NCBI RefSeq assembly: GCF_036013525.1
Contig: NZ_CP107853.1
Span: forward strand, 5,022,001 to 5,086,000
Length of the DNA: 64,000 nucleotides
Origin: Nonomuraea sp. NBC_00507
Lineage (GTDB): Bacteria; Actinomycetota; Actinomycetes; Streptosporangiales; Streptosporangiaceae
Direction: 5' to 3'
In this document: piece by piece, positions 8,748 to 17,816 of the stretch
Numbering within the stretch: the first letter of the stretch is position 1
Layout: each line of letters opens with the position of its first letter
Program-made: the position numbers and the translations under genes
Notes under the pieces: generated by a model
What the model was told of the DNA's origin: nothing
Database searches by the model: none
The model's input: the letters and a program-made list of their open reading frames with translations, nothing else

Positions 8748-8789
8748 GATGAGGGCCCGTCGCCTGACCCGGGGCGACGGGCCCTCATC
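8748..8789. terminator. 17-bp perfect hairpin between convergent genes
   Basis: The arms run 8748-8764 and 8773-8789 (GATGAGGGCCCGTCGCC and its exact reverse complement) around an 8-base loop. The hairpin lies between the ROK gene stop and the stop of the DUF4091 gene and fits a bidirectional terminator. No clear T-run follows on either strand. Confidence 0.75.
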
Positions 8790-8794
8790 GGCGG

Positions 8795-11794
8795 CTACCT
8801 GGTCTGGCTGCTGGTCACCGAACGCAACGCCGGCAGGTTGTAGAGCTCCAGCTCATAGACGGCATACATGCTCCAGCGGGTGTAGTTCGCATCGTTGATC
8901 TTCAACCGCAGCTTCCTGACGCCTTGCAAGTCGGGAAGATCGGCGACCGAATACTCCATGACTCCGTCGTCATCGTCGTGCGTCCACCGGAACGCGACGC
9001 CCCGCGCGGCGGTCGTCCAGTCGCTGCCGTTGGCCGAGACCTCGACGTCGACGTCGGTCAGGCCCTGCGGAATGCCACCACGGGTCGCGACCACGAGCGT
9101 GTTGAACGCCTTCGGATCGTCCCAGTCCAGCACGATCTCGTGCGGGAACGGGTTCGCGTCGGTGTAGCCCTGCTTGGCGGCGAACATCGTGCCGTATTCG
9201 CCGTCGGCCATTTTCTGCGGGCCGTATTGCACGCCGCCATCGCCATCTCGGGCCGCCGACGCCGACACCGCCGAAGAGCTGCGGGCGATGTTGGCCTCCG
9301 CCGTGTTCACCGCGCCCTTCACGAGCGTGAGCTCATAGGCCTTCGAGGTCTTGCCATCGCTTGCCAACGTGCGGATCTCGACCTTGTTCTTGCCGTTCGC
9401 CACGTTGACGTCGACGGTCGCACCGTTGGCGACGGCGCCGCCGTCGACGGTGATCGTGCCGCCGGCGTCGGTCAGCGTCGGGGTCAGGGCGACGGTGCTC
9501 GCCCCCTGGTTGACGAGCAGCGCATAGTCGCCGCGATGCCCCTCGAAGGTGAATTCCGCGACGTTGGTGAGCTTCAGGTCCTTCAACGTCGCGTCGAAGT
9601 GCTGCTGCCCAGGCGCGAGATGCACGCGGAATCCGTCGAACCGCACCTCCTTGTTCTCGAGGTTGGTGATCTCGATCCGGTGCTTGCCCGGTGCCAGCCC
9701 GGTCTTTCGATAGGCGGTGACGCGGTCGTAGGGGACCGCCTCGTAGAGATCGATCACCGTCGCCGGCCCACCGTCGACCGACACGGACGCCTTTCCGGTC
9801 GTCGTGTTCTTCTCGAAGAACGCGTCGATACCGGTGCCCTCGAACTCGTAGGTCGCCTTGTCGCCGGCCGTCTTGCTGAGGTGGACGCTGCCGAGGTAGG
9901 CGGACTGCCGCTGCCGCGGCGCCCAGCCGGCGGAGTAGCCGATGCTGCCATCGGTGCTGTCGAGCAGGAAGGTGTTCGGGACGTCCTGCCCCTCATAGGG
10001 GCTTGTGGGCTGGGGAATCGCGCCGACGGTTTCGCCGGCGGCCGCCCGCACGAGGTAGCTGTGCAGAGTGTCGAGATAGGCCGGGTCGAGCATGTAGCGC
10101 CGCGGGTCCTCCGGGCTGATCGCGCTGTCGACGATCTGCTGCGCCAGGACCGGGTTGCGCTTGCGCAGGATGTTGAGGAGCTCGTAGTCCTCGAGGCCAT
10201 CGCGATGTGCCTCGAGCCGCAGGCTGCTCTTCACCGTCATGTTGGCCTTGTCGGGATAGACGATGTAGGAGTCGCCCTTCCAGGGACCCACGTACCACGC
10301 GTTCCACGCCCAGTGCAGATGACCCTGCACACCCTCGCGCTCGAGGTCCCAGAACAGCATGCGGCCGGTCATCGTCGGCTGCGTCCAGAACCGGTTGAGC
10401 CACGGGGGAGTGTTGACCTCACACGTGTAGACCCACAGGTCCTGACCCGCGGCCTGCTGTGCCTTGTAGCCGGCCTTCTTGTGCTCGAATGCCGGCGTCA
10501 GCGGAACCCAGGTATCGACATAGGGCTTGGTTCTGTCGTCGAGCAGGATGCCATCGGGGTCGGCGTCCATGGTGCGGAAATCGGCGCCGATATCGGCATT
10601 GATCTGCTGAATCTTGCGCGCGACATAGGTCCAGAGGTTGCGCTGGTCAGCGGTGATGGGCTCGTCGCGAATGTGCTGATACCACGTCAGGCCGTTCGTC
10701 CAGCCCTTGCTCTTCAGGTGCTCGTGCAGCGCGGTCAGGTAGTTCGTCAGGAAGGCGTCGGTGACCGGCAGGCTGTCCGGCAGCTTGGTGTTCCAGCTGT
10801 CGCTGGGCTTTTCGTTGTCCGGCATCTTGTTCAGCGCGTGAATGAGATGCTGGTTCGCGAAGTTGGTGATCCCGTGCCGCTTGAACGCCTCGACGTAGCG
10901 GTCGAAGTTCGTCCAGTCGATGTCGTCCGGGATTCCCTTGACGAATTCCGACAGCTCCGTGCCGGTGGACTGCAGGAACAGGTCCGTACGGAGCCAGACC
11001 ATGTTGGTGCGATATTCGGCGAGCTTGCGTGCGAACTCGTCCATGAGGTCGAACCACGCGTCGCTGTAGGTGTCGACGCCGTAGTAATACTTGCCGACGT
11101 CGTAGGCCTGGGCGGTCGCGGCACCGTTCCAGCTGAAGCCGTCCCAGGTGAAACCGTTCGTCATCGTCCAGTGGTAGTTGGTGAACGGTGACTTGTCGAT
11201 CGTGGGGATCTCGGCGTTGTGGACGCTGAGCTGGATCGGGACCGAGTAGTCGCCCCGGCTCGTCTCGACCGTCGCCGTGCCGCGATAGGTGCCGGGCGCC
11301 GTGCCGCGCGGCACGAAGCCGGTCACGAAGACGGGCTGAGTCTGGCCGGCCTCGACCCAGGTCGCCTGGTCGTTGGACAGTGGGTCTGGCATGGGCGACT
11401 CGGGATAGAGCAGGTTGCCCTCGCGGTCGGGGAAGAACGGGTTCGCCGCGACTTTGCCGTCGTCCTTGTAGGCGACGAAGCGGTAGCTCAGGTTGGCCCT
11501 CGCGATCCGCTGCTTGCCACCTGCGGTCAGGTCGCCGAAGCGGACGCGCTCGACACGCAGCCGTTCTTTCGCGCGCACGGCGATCTGCGCGCTCTCGTAT
11601 TCACCGCGGGCGGCCGCGAGGTTGATGGAGGTGTTCCGGCTCTGGGGGACCGTCGTCGTGCGGTAGACGGTCTTTTGCGGGCTCTCGACCCATAGCTGCG
11701 CAGCGTTCGGGCCGGCCATGGCCGCCGGCGTGAAGGGTGCGAAGGGTGCGAGCAGCAGAGTAACGCAGAGTAAGGAGATGGCTCGATGTCGCAT
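8795..11794 (-). CDS. Secreted DUF4091 (GH123-like) glycoside hydrolase with F5/8-type C-terminal domain
   Basis: This 999-residue secreted protein has a signal peptide (hydrophobic run then AAMAG, ~residues 8-30) and an N-terminal beta-sandwich. A TIM-barrel-like region spans ~230-510, and a DUF4091 segment at ~515-560 contains LRLEAHRDGLEDYELL, typical of the GH123-related family. A beta-sandwich sugar-binding region follows at ~620-740, then a cadherin-like domain at ~745-825. The C-terminal discoidin-like (F5/8 type C) domain is at ~840-990. It probably releases amino sugars or similar residues from an extracellular glycan, possibly feeding the nearby importer (inference). An in-frame GTG lies two codons before the chosen ATG. 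There is no Shine-Dalgarno site. Confidence 0.8.
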   Translation of the reverse strand: MRHRAISLLCVTLLLAPFAPFTPAAMAGPNAAQLWVESPQKTVYRTTTVPQSRNTSINLAAARGEYESAQIAVRAKERLRVERVRFGDLTAGGKQRIARANLSYRFVAYKDDGKVAANPFFPDREGNLLYPESPMPDPLSNDQATWVEAGQTQPVFVTGFVPRGTAPGTYRGTATVETSRGDYSVPIQLSVHNAEIPTIDKSPFTNYHWTMTNGFTWDGFSWNGAATAQAYDVGKYYYGVDTYSDAWFDLMDEFARKLAEYRTNMVWLRTDLFLQSTGTELSEFVKGIPDDIDWTNFDRYVEAFKRHGITNFANQHLIHALNKMPDNEKPSDSWNTKLPDSLPVTDAFLTNYLTALHEHLKSKGWTNGLTWYQHIRDEPITADQRNLWTYVARKIQQINADIGADFRTMDADPDGILLDDRTKPYVDTWVPLTPAFEHKKAGYKAQQAAGQDLWVYTCEVNTPPWLNRFWTQPTMTGRMLFWDLEREGVQGHLHWAWNAWYVGPWKGDSYIVYPDKANMTVKSSLRLEAHRDGLEDYELLNILRKRNPVLAQQIVDSAISPEDPRRYMLDPAYLDTLHSYLVRAAAGETVGAIPQPTSPYEGQDVPNTFLLDSTDGSIGYSAGWAPRQRQSAYLGSVHLSKTAGDKATYEFEGTGIDAFFEKNTTTGKASVSVDGGPATVIDLYEAVPYDRVTAYRKTGLAPGKHRIEITNLENKEVRFDGFRVHLAPGQQHFDATLKDLKLTNVAEFTFEGHRGDYALLVNQGASTVALTPTLTDAGGTITVDGGAVANGATVDVNVANGKNKVEIRTLASDGKTSKAYELTLVKGAVNTAEANIARSSSAVSASAARDGDGGVQYGPQKMADGEYGTMFAAKQGYTDANPFPHEIVLDWDDPKAFNTLVVATRGGIPQGLTDVDVEVSANGSDWTTAARGVAFRWTHDDDDGVMEYSVADLPDLQGVRKLRLKINDANYTRWSMYAVYELELYNLPALRSVTSSQTR

Positions 11795-11802
11795 GGCCAC
11801 TT

Positions 11803-11831
11803 ATCATGGATTCTTGTTTAAGTCTGGTCAA
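11803..11831 (-). promoter_or_regulatory. Predicted promoter of the DUF4091 gene, near-leaderless
   Basis: Minus strand: -35 TTGACC (11831-11826), 17-base spacer, -10 CATGAT (11808-11803). The predicted start point (~11796) falls at the first codons of the gene, which lacks a ribosome site. Leaderless transcripts are common in actinomycetes. Confidence 0.45.
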
Positions 11832-11869
11832 GGGTGTGCCGCCTGGCGGTTCACATGGAGGGCAGAGCG

Positions 11870-12688
11870 TCAGCGCTCCGACGTGGTCTCCCGTACCCAG
11901 GGCAACGCCAGTCGCTCGACCAGCACCAGGGCGGAGTAGAGCGCGACGCTCATCGCGGCCAGCAGGGTGATCGCCGCCCAGGCGGTGGCGCTGTCGGCGA
12001 TGCCGCTGTACTGGACGATCTGGTAGCCAAGGCCGCCCTCGCCGGCCTGGAACTCGCCGATCACAGCGCCGATCGCGGCCAGCGGCATGGCGACCTTCAG
12101 CCCGACGAAGATGTGCGGCAGCGCGGCCGGAAACCGTACTTTGCGGAAGGTCTGCCAGCGGGAGGCGTCCAGAGATCGGGCCAGCTCGGCGAGTTCGGTG
12201 GGCGTCGAGGTCAGGCCGGTCGCGGTGGAGAGCACGATCGGGAAGAAGGAGAGCAGGAAGACCATGGTCAGGATCGGCCGCTGCCCCCAGCCGAGTGAGA
12301 CGACCAGCAGCGGCCCGAGCGCAATCTTCGGCACCGCGTTGATCGCCACCAGCAGGGGCGAGAACATCCGCTCGGCCGCCCGCGAGGCGGCCAGGAGCAG
12401 ACCGATCAGCACGCCTGCGACCACGGAGATGAGGAAGCCGGCCACCGTCTCGAGCGTGGTCATGGCCAGCCCGCTGATCAGCTCCGCCGACTTCGCCTGG
12501 AAAGCGGTCAGGACCTCGGAGGGTGGTGGCAGCACGGCTGGATGGACGAGGGGGAACGCCGAGGTGACCAGCCACCAGCCGCCGATCGCGACCGTGAGCC
12601 CGAGAGCGGGCCACCCTGCCGCCGTGACCGCCGCGCTCCCGTGGGGAACGACACGTCTCGCGGGTGGGGTGTCGTCCGCCTCGGCCAT
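11870..12688 (-). CDS. ABC transporter permease, SsuC/TauC/NrtB-type
   Basis: This 272-residue membrane protein has about six helices and the BPD_transp_1 signature near ELARSLDASRWQTFRKVRFPAALP (the EAA loop). It belongs to the nitrate/sulfonate/taurine/thiamine-precursor class of importers (NMT1/SsuA-type binding proteins). It lies 20 bp after the binding-protein gene on the same strand, while the ATPase gene is on the opposite, divergent arm. Substrates of this class are small organic anions, sulfonates or pyrimidines; the sequence alone does not decide. Confidence 0.88.
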   Translation of the reverse strand: MAEADDTPPARRVVPHGSAAVTAAGWPALGLTVAIGGWWLVTSAFPLVHPAVLPPPSEVLTAFQAKSAELISGLAMTTLETVAGFLISVVAGVLIGLLLAASRAAERMFSPLLVAINAVPKIALGPLLVVSLGWGQRPILTMVFLLSFFPIVLSTATGLTSTPTELAELARSLDASRWQTFRKVRFPAALPHIFVGLKVAMPLAAIGAVIGEFQAGEGGLGYQIVQYSGIADSATAWAAITLLAAMSVALYSALVLVERLALPWVRETTSER

Positions 12689-12708
12689 GTCACGTGCTCC
12701 TCGTCCGG

Positions 12709-13734
12709 TCAGGGCTTCGGCGTCAGGTTTGCGCTGATGAGCTGGTCGGGGGTGAGCCCGGCCGGCATGGCGTCGGCGTCCTGGAGAAGCTTGATACTGC
12801 CGGCGACCCGGTTCGTATCGATCGTGCCGACCACGTTGGCGGCGCCGTCCGGCCGGACGAAAGCACTCATCAGGGTGAGTTCGGCGGCGGCGGGGGCGGG
12901 CGCCGAGGCCGGGACGTTCTTCTGCAGGATTTGTCCGGCCTCGTCAGGGTTGTCGATGCTGTGGACGAGCCCCTTCATCAGGGCCCCGATGAAACGCTTG
13001 GCCAGGTCCGGCTGCTCCTGGGCAATCTTGGTCGTGGTGATCAAGACGTTGCCGTAGAGATCACTCATCACCTCGCTGTAGGGAAGCACGACCGCCTGCT
13101 TGCCCTTGGCCACCGACTCCACCGTCGGCTCGCCCACCACGAACTGGCCGATGCCTGCCACGGTGCCGCTGGCCAGCAGGCCGATGAGGTTCGCGGGTGC
13201 GCCGTTGACCCAGGTGACCTTCGTCGCGTCGACGCCGGCCAGCTTGGCGTAGGTGGGGAAGAGGTTGCGCACCACCGATCCCGGGCTGTCGGCCAGCGTC
13301 TTGCCCTCCAGGTCCTTCGGCTTGGCGATCCCGTTGCCTTCAAGGCTGATGAGCGCGGCCATGGTGCGCTGCTGGATTCCGGCCACCACGACGACGCTCT
13401 TGGCGCCGCCGTTGCCACGCGCCAAGAGGAGGCCGGTGAGATCGACCGGGGTGAACATCGCCGCTCCGGCCTCGATCTTCGCAATGTTGTCGCCCGTACC
13501 GCCTCCGGGCTTGATGTCCACGTCAAGGCCGGCCTCGCGGAAGAACCCCTTGTCCTTAGCGACCCAGGCGTACGCGTCCCGCCCGAAGTTGCCGAACGAG
13601 GTCAGATAAGTCACCTTTTCTAGTGGTTTATTGCTAGAAGTCGATGTCTGCTGTTGACTGTCGGGATTGCTGCAAGCAATGAGGAATGTGCAGGTCAAGG
13701 CGAGTGTGGCGACAGTACGGGTGAGCCTGCTCAT
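12709..13734 (-). CDS. NMT1/SsuA-type substrate-binding lipoprotein
   Basis: This is a 341-residue extracellular binding protein. The signal peptide ends in the lipobox TFLIAC (Cys ~21), followed by a Ser/Gln-rich linker. The core has YLTSFGNFGRDAYAWVAKDKGFF, the start of NMT1/ThiY/SsuA-like proteins in which bound ligand sits between two lobes. GNGIAKPKDLEGKTLA further on is also typical. It is read divergently from the ATPase gene and just ahead of the permease gene, completing an SsuABC-like importer. Ligand unknown. Confidence 0.88.
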   Translation of the reverse strand: MSRLTRTVATLALTCTFLIACSNPDSQQQTSTSSNKPLEKVTYLTSFGNFGRDAYAWVAKDKGFFREAGLDVDIKPGGGTGDNIAKIEAGAAMFTPVDLTGLLLARGNGGAKSVVVVAGIQQRTMAALISLEGNGIAKPKDLEGKTLADSPGSVVRNLFPTYAKLAGVDATKVTWVNGAPANLIGLLASGTVAGIGQFVVGEPTVESVAKGKQAVVLPYSEVMSDLYGNVLITTTKIAQEQPDLAKRFIGALMKGLVHSIDNPDEAGQILQKNVPASAPAPAAAELTLMSAFVRPDGAANVVGTIDTNRVAGSIKLLQDADAMPAGLTPDQLISANLTPKP

Positions 13735-13985
13735 GCACCGCTTCCTTTCATCCGACGCCGATCGGCCTACGAAGGGACGTCCGGGGCTGGAGCCGGGAGA
13801 CCATGGGTGAGGTGATGTCGCTTGGCAGCTGTCGCGGACAGCGTACGAGATGCCTGAGCCTCAGATGGAAATCGCGGTGAATAATACAACAAATGGCATC
13901 TAAGCCATAAGACTTCCATTTCCTGTCAATCCGTATACTCTGGTTCGACTGGATTAAAACCGCAGTCAGATGGAGAGCTGCGCGC
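13735..13985. promoter_or_regulatory. Divergent control region of the SsuABC-like importer
   Basis: This 251-bp gap separates the binding-protein/permease arm from the ATPase/oxidoreductase arm and is more AT-rich toward the ATPase side. A plus-strand -10-like TATACT lies at 13934-13939, about 46 bases before the ATPase ATG; no good -35 matches it. A small inverted repeat (ATGGC, 6 bases, GCCAT; 13893-13908) could be an operator half-pair. I found no thiamine or SAM riboswitch consensus. Confidence 0.35.
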
Positions 13986-14771
13986 ATGATTGAGCTGGCT
14001 GGGGTTTCCCGCAGTTTCAGTGGACGATCCGGGATCGTGGAGGCGCTGCGCGGCATCGACCTGACCGTGGCCGAGGGCGAGTTCGTCGCTCTGGTCGGCC
14101 GATCGGGATGCGGTAAATCTACACTTCTGAGGCTTGTCGCCGGTTTATTACCGCCGACCGAAGGCGAGATCACGGTCGCCGACCGGCAGGTCACCAAGGC
14201 ACGGCGCGACATCGCGATGCTCTTCCAGCGGCCCGCGCTGCTGCCCTGGCGGTCGGTCATCGACAACGTGCTGCTCCCGGTGGAGATCTTCGGCTGGCGG
14301 CGGGCGGCGCATCGTGAACGCGCCCTGCGGCTTCTGGAGATGGCCGGGCTGGCCGGCTTCGAGAAGCGCCTGCCGCACGAGCTGTCCGGCGGCATGCAGC
14401 AGCGGGTCGCCCTCTGCCGGTCGCTGGTCGGCAACCCCCGGGTGATGCTGATGGACGAGCCGTTCTCCGCGCTCGACGCGATCACGCGTGAGGAACTGTC
14501 GGTGGAGTTGCAGCGCGTGCACATGGAAAACGCGCTGACCATCGTCTTCGTCACCCACTCCATCGATGAGGCGGTGCTCCTGGCCGATCGGGTGGTGGTT
14601 CTCACCCCGCGTCCGGGACGAATCCGGGAGGTGGTCGACATCCGCATCCCGCGCCCGCGGACCCTGGGCCGCAACGCCCATTTCGAAGAGGTCGCACGAT
14701 GCAGCGCCGATTTGCACGAGCTGCTGGTGGGGTGGGGCACGTCCGCGGTGGCCCGGGAGAGGGGACAGTGA
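13986..14771 (+). CDS. ABC importer ATPase, SsuB/TauB-type
   Basis: This is a 261-residue cytosolic ATP-binding subunit. Walker A GRSGCGKSTLL is at ~38-48, the Q-loop is in the LFQRPALLPW region, the signature is LSGGMQQR and Walker B is VMLMDEP. The switch His lies in VTHSIDEA. LFQRPALLPWRSVIDNVLLP is characteristic of nitrate/sulfonate/taurine ATPases. It energises the importer whose binding protein and permease are encoded on the divergent arm. Its stop overlaps the next start as GTGA, so the oxidoreductase is co-translated. Confidence 0.92.
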   Translation: MIELAGVSRSFSGRSGIVEALRGIDLTVAEGEFVALVGRSGCGKSTLLRLVAGLLPPTEGEITVADRQVTKARRDIAMLFQRPALLPWRSVIDNVLLPVEIFGWRRAAHRERALRLLEMAGLAGFEKRLPHELSGGMQQRVALCRSLVGNPRVMLMDEPFSALDAITREELSVELQRVHMENALTIVFVTHSIDEAVLLADRVVVLTPRPGRIREVVDIRIPRPRTLGRNAHFEEVARCSADLHELLVGWGTSAVARERGQ

Positions 14772-15745
14772 GCATGCGCGTGTGCGTCTTCACCGAGCCG
14801 CATCGCGGCGCCACCTACGACGATCAGCTGCGGATGGCGCGGCTGGCCGAGGACGGCGGCTTCGAGGGCTTCCTGCGCGCCGACCACTACCGGTCCATGG
14901 AGCTCGAGGGCGGCCTGCCCGGTCCCACGGACGCTTGGGTGACTCTGGCCGGCCTGGCCAGGGAGACCTCCCGGATCCGGCTGGGCACGCTGGTCTCCTC
15001 GGCGACCTTCCGGCTGCCCGGTCCCCTCGCGATGATCGTCGCGCAGGTGGACCAGATGAGCGGCGGCCGGGTGGAGTTCGGCATCGGCACGGGCTGGTAC
15101 GAGCGGGAGCACACCGCCTACGGCATCCCGTTCCCCCCGGTCGGTGAGCGCTTCGACCGGCTGGAGGAGCAGCTCGCCATCATCACGGGGCTGTGGGCCA
15201 CGCCGCCCGGCGGCCGGTTCAGCCACCACGGCAAGAACTACCGGCTGGTCGACGCCCCTGCCTTGCCCAGGCCGACGCAGCGGCCGTGGCCGCCGATCAT
15301 TATCGGCGGCCGTGGACCGAAGCGCACCCCGCGGCTCGCGGCCCGCTACGCGGACGAGTTCAATCTGCCGTTCAGGAATGTGCCGGAGACCGCAGAGGCG
15401 TTCGAGCGCGTCGTCGAGGCGCAGGAGCGGATCGGCCGGCCTCGCGACGGCCGTGCTCCGCTGGTGCTCTCCGCCGGCATCGTCGTCGCGATCGGGCGCA
15501 ACGATGCGGAGGCCCGGCGCCGGGCGGCCCCGTTGCACGTGCCGAGTGCGCTGCCGCCGGAGGATCCGGTGATCGGCTCACCCGCCCAGCTCGTCGACCG
15601 GATTGGCGAGTTCGCCGCGATCGGCGCCACCCGCGTGCATCTGCGCCTGCTCGACTTCGCTGATCTCGATCACCTGGATTTGATCGCAGCGGAGGTGCTA
15701 CCGCAACTCGACAGTGGGCGTGACGCCGCCCGAACGTACGGCTGA
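14768..15745 (+). CDS. LLM class F420-dependent oxidoreductase (TIGR03560-like)
   Basis: This is a 325-residue luciferase-like TIM-barrel enzyme. The opening MRVCVFTEPHRGATYDDQL and the region GGRVEFGIGTGWYEREHTAY match the actinobacterial F420-dependent LLM group. The GTG at 14768 overlaps the ATPase stop (GTGA); an ATG two codons later is an alternative. Co-translation with the ATPase suggests that it acts on the imported compound, for example by oxidative cleavage or reduction (inference). The family also contains FMN-dependent alkanesulfonate monooxygenases, so cofactor use should be treated as likely F420 but not proven. Confidence 0.85.
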   Translation: MSMRVCVFTEPHRGATYDDQLRMARLAEDGGFEGFLRADHYRSMELEGGLPGPTDAWVTLAGLARETSRIRLGTLVSSATFRLPGPLAMIVAQVDQMSGGRVEFGIGTGWYEREHTAYGIPFPPVGERFDRLEEQLAIITGLWATPPGGRFSHHGKNYRLVDAPALPRPTQRPWPPIIIGGRGPKRTPRLAARYADEFNLPFRNVPETAEAFERVVEAQERIGRPRDGRAPLVLSAGIVVAIGRNDAEARRRAAPLHVPSALPPEDPVIGSPAQLVDRIGEFAAIGATRVHLRLLDFADLDHLDLIAAEVLPQLDSGRDAARTYG

Positions 15746-15773
15746 CCGGCTCAGGTGCGGAACGGGCCGGTCA
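15743..15773. terminator. Possible short hairpin at convergent gene ends
   Basis: TGACCGGC (15743-15750) pairs with GCCGGTCA (15766-15773) across a 15-base loop. It overlaps the stop of the LLM gene and the last codons of the PhoX-like gene. The two stops are only 5 bases apart, leaving no room for a separate terminator. Confidence 0.35.
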
Positions 15774-16908
15774 CGCAGTAGGTGATTCCGCCGGACGACG
15801 ATCCCGAGGTGCCGCGCTGAGAGGAGAAGTAGAGCCGGTTGCCGGCGGGGTTGAAGGCCGGCCCGGTGATCTCCGACGAGCCCTGGCCGTTGATCCGCAG
15901 GAACGGGGAGATCGTGTCATCGGGAGTGATCAGGCAGATCTCCATGTTGCCGCCGTCCTCGGCCACATAAAGGTCGCCGAAGGAGGAGCCGGTGACGTTG
16001 TCGACGCCGGTGAGCGGCGGCGTCCCCGGGCTGACGAGCCTGTCGTCGTAGGCGAGTTCGTAGGTGTTGCTCGTCAGGTTGACCTGCCACACCCGGTTGT
16101 CCCCCTTTGTGGTGAACCAGACCGTGTCGTTGGCGTAGTGGCAGCCCTCGCCGCCGTTGAAGGACTTCGAACCCGACACCTGGCTGCGTGTGGCCGTCGG
16201 CGAGCCGTCGGAGTCGGGGACGTCCGCCCAGGTGAAGGAGCCTGAGGTGGAGGAGCCCGCCATCAGGACCTGCAGGGTGCCCGATGACAGGTCCCCCCAG
16301 GTCGTGGGGACGAAGCGGTAGAAACGGCCGTTGGTTTCGTCTTCGGTCAGGTAGATCACTCGTCGGACCGGGTCGGCGGCGGCCGCCTCGTGCTTGAAGC
16401 GGCCCATGGCCGGGCGTCGCACGGCGGCGCCGCCGAAGGGGTAGGTCTCGTAGACGAAGCCCCGGCTGACCTCCTCGCACGACAACCACGTGTTCCAGGG
16501 GGTCTTGCCGCCCGCGCAGTTCGTCCGGGTGCCGGACAGGATCCGGTAGGCCGAAGTGACGGCGCCGGCGGCGTCGAAGCGGATGGCCGAGGCGCCGCCG
16601 CCCGGGTTGATCTCGGAGTTGGACACGTAGATCCAGCCGCGGCCGTCGGCGAAGCACGCGCCTCCGTCGGGGGCGTTGTGCCAGGTGTAGGACGTGCCGG
16701 CGACGGCCCGGCCGGAGCGGGCGATGACTTGGCTGGTGAAGCCGGCGGGCAGGCGAATGCCGTTGGCATCCGCGGCTTCCAAGGGGCCGTACGGGCCGGG
16801 GGCGTTCTGAGCCGGCGCGGCGAGAGCCGCTCCCTGCCAGAGACTGCCGGAGAAGGCGATCGTGCTCGCACCGAGGACCGAGGCGCGCAGGAAATGACGA
16901 CGTTCCAT
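15751..16908 (-). CDS. PhoX-like (DUF839) secreted phosphatase
   Basis: This 385-residue protein begins MERRHFLRASVLGA, a twin-arginine-type signal followed by a hydrophobic stretch ending in ALAAPA. The mature part resembles the PhoX/DUF839 beta-propeller, with GGEGCHYAND and GVDNVTGSSFGDLYVAEDGG. PhoX enzymes are Ca/Fe-dependent alkaline phosphatases exported by Tat. This protein is shorter than classical PhoX (~580-700 residues), so a related hydrolase activity is possible. The ATG at 16908 is preceded by GGAGG at ~8 bases; the frame opens earlier, but without a ribosome site. Confidence 0.8.
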   Translation of the reverse strand: MERRHFLRASVLGASTIAFSGSLWQGAALAAPAQNAPGPYGPLEAADANGIRLPAGFTSQVIARSGRAVAGTSYTWHNAPDGGACFADGRGWIYVSNSEINPGGGASAIRFDAAGAVTSAYRILSGTRTNCAGGKTPWNTWLSCEEVSRGFVYETYPFGGAAVRRPAMGRFKHEAAAADPVRRVIYLTEDETNGRFYRFVPTTWGDLSSGTLQVLMAGSSTSGSFTWADVPDSDGSPTATRSQVSGSKSFNGGEGCHYANDTVWFTTKGDNRVWQVNLTSNTYELAYDDRLVSPGTPPLTGVDNVTGSSFGDLYVAEDGGNMEICLITPDDTISPFLRINGQGSSEITGPAFNPAGNRLYFSSQRGTSGSSSGGITYCVTGPFRT

Positions 16909-17093
16909 CACCAAACCTCCCTGACGGGGGTGCAGCCTCGCCGACGGTAAGTCGGGCACATGGACGACGTCATGTCAGGAAAGTTAACAGCAACGGTGAG
17001 CCGCGCCACATTCCAGTACGGCCCGCGCGTGTCTCAGCGGCCTGGAGGTGCCCAACGGCGGTCACGGCGACCCGCTCACCTGCCCGCACTAGG

Positions 17094-17816
17094 TCACCAG
17101 GTCCACATGCCCACCCGTGACGACACTCCCGGAGAGGCGTGCAGGAGGGGAGCCCCTTCTGGGGCGGGCAGTCCCGCGACCTGCACCAGATCCTGCTTCA
17201 GGCTGATCAGGCGAGCCTGGCACAACGGCCACGCAGGGTGCTCCACCTGCGCGGCTGCCAGCCGGCCGGCCACGAGGGTGAACAGCAGGAAGCGGGCGGT
17301 CAGGAAGTGCGCGAGCTCGTCGCGCTCGCTCTCCGCCAGCGGCGCGCCCGCCTCCACCTCCACGTCGCATCGCGCGCCGCACGGTCCCGGCCAGCGTCGC
17401 CGGCAGCGGTACACGGTACGACCGTCCTTGGCGTCCACCGACATGTCCGACCAGAAGTACGGCAGCCAATAGCCACTGCGACCGGCAAGGGCGGCGGGCA
17501 GGAGTCCGGCGTCCAAGGACAGGAACCAGATCCCGGAGCGGCCACGAGCGTCGCGCACGTACGTCCGCAGGTTGGTCTCCGGGAATCGGGACAGCCACGG
17601 CAACGCGGGGATGCCGGGGACCCGTACCCCTTGCATGAGAAAGGGTGTGAGCCCCACCCACGCCGCTCGGTCGAAGGTCTCGACCGTGAGGCCGGCCGGC
17701 AGCATGGCCTGCACCCGTGCGGGCGGATAGCGCCAGTGGATGAAGGTCATCTCTGACCATTGGTGATACATCACCGGCCAGGTGACGTGGGGTGACGGTG
17801 GCGCTCGCACGGTCAC
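17094..17816 (-). CDS. DUF2071 (YqjF-like) protein
   Basis: This is a 240-residue protein of the DUF2071 family, which has an acetoacetate-decarboxylase-like fold. Characteristic pieces are HQWSEMTFIHWRYPP (~18-32), the LPAGLTVETFDRAAWVGLTPF block and FPETNLRTYV (~78-87). No enzymatic activity is established for the family. The GTG start overlaps the upstream HesB-like gene by 4 bp (GTGA), so both are made together. No signal peptide or membrane helix. Confidence 0.88.
   Translation of the reverse strand: MTVRAPPSPHVTWPVMYHQWSEMTFIHWRYPPARVQAMLPAGLTVETFDRAAWVGLTPFLMQGVRVPGIPALPWLSRFPETNLRTYVRDARGRSGIWFLSLDAGLLPAALAGRSGYWLPYFWSDMSVDAKDGRTVYRCRRRWPGPCGARCDVEVEAGAPLAESERDELAHFLTARFLLFTLVAGRLAAAQVEHPAWPLCQARLISLKQDLVQVAGLPAPEGAPLLHASPGVSSRVGMWTW

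Noticed and set aside
8924..11191. 755-codon open frame on the plus strand
   Set aside because: It is antisense to the DUF4091 gene, with no domain pattern or ribosome site.
13735..13985. Possible thiamine or SAM riboswitch before the SsuABC-like genes
   Set aside because: Looked for CTGAGA/ACCTGATC-type thiamine signals and S-box features on both strands; none fitted.
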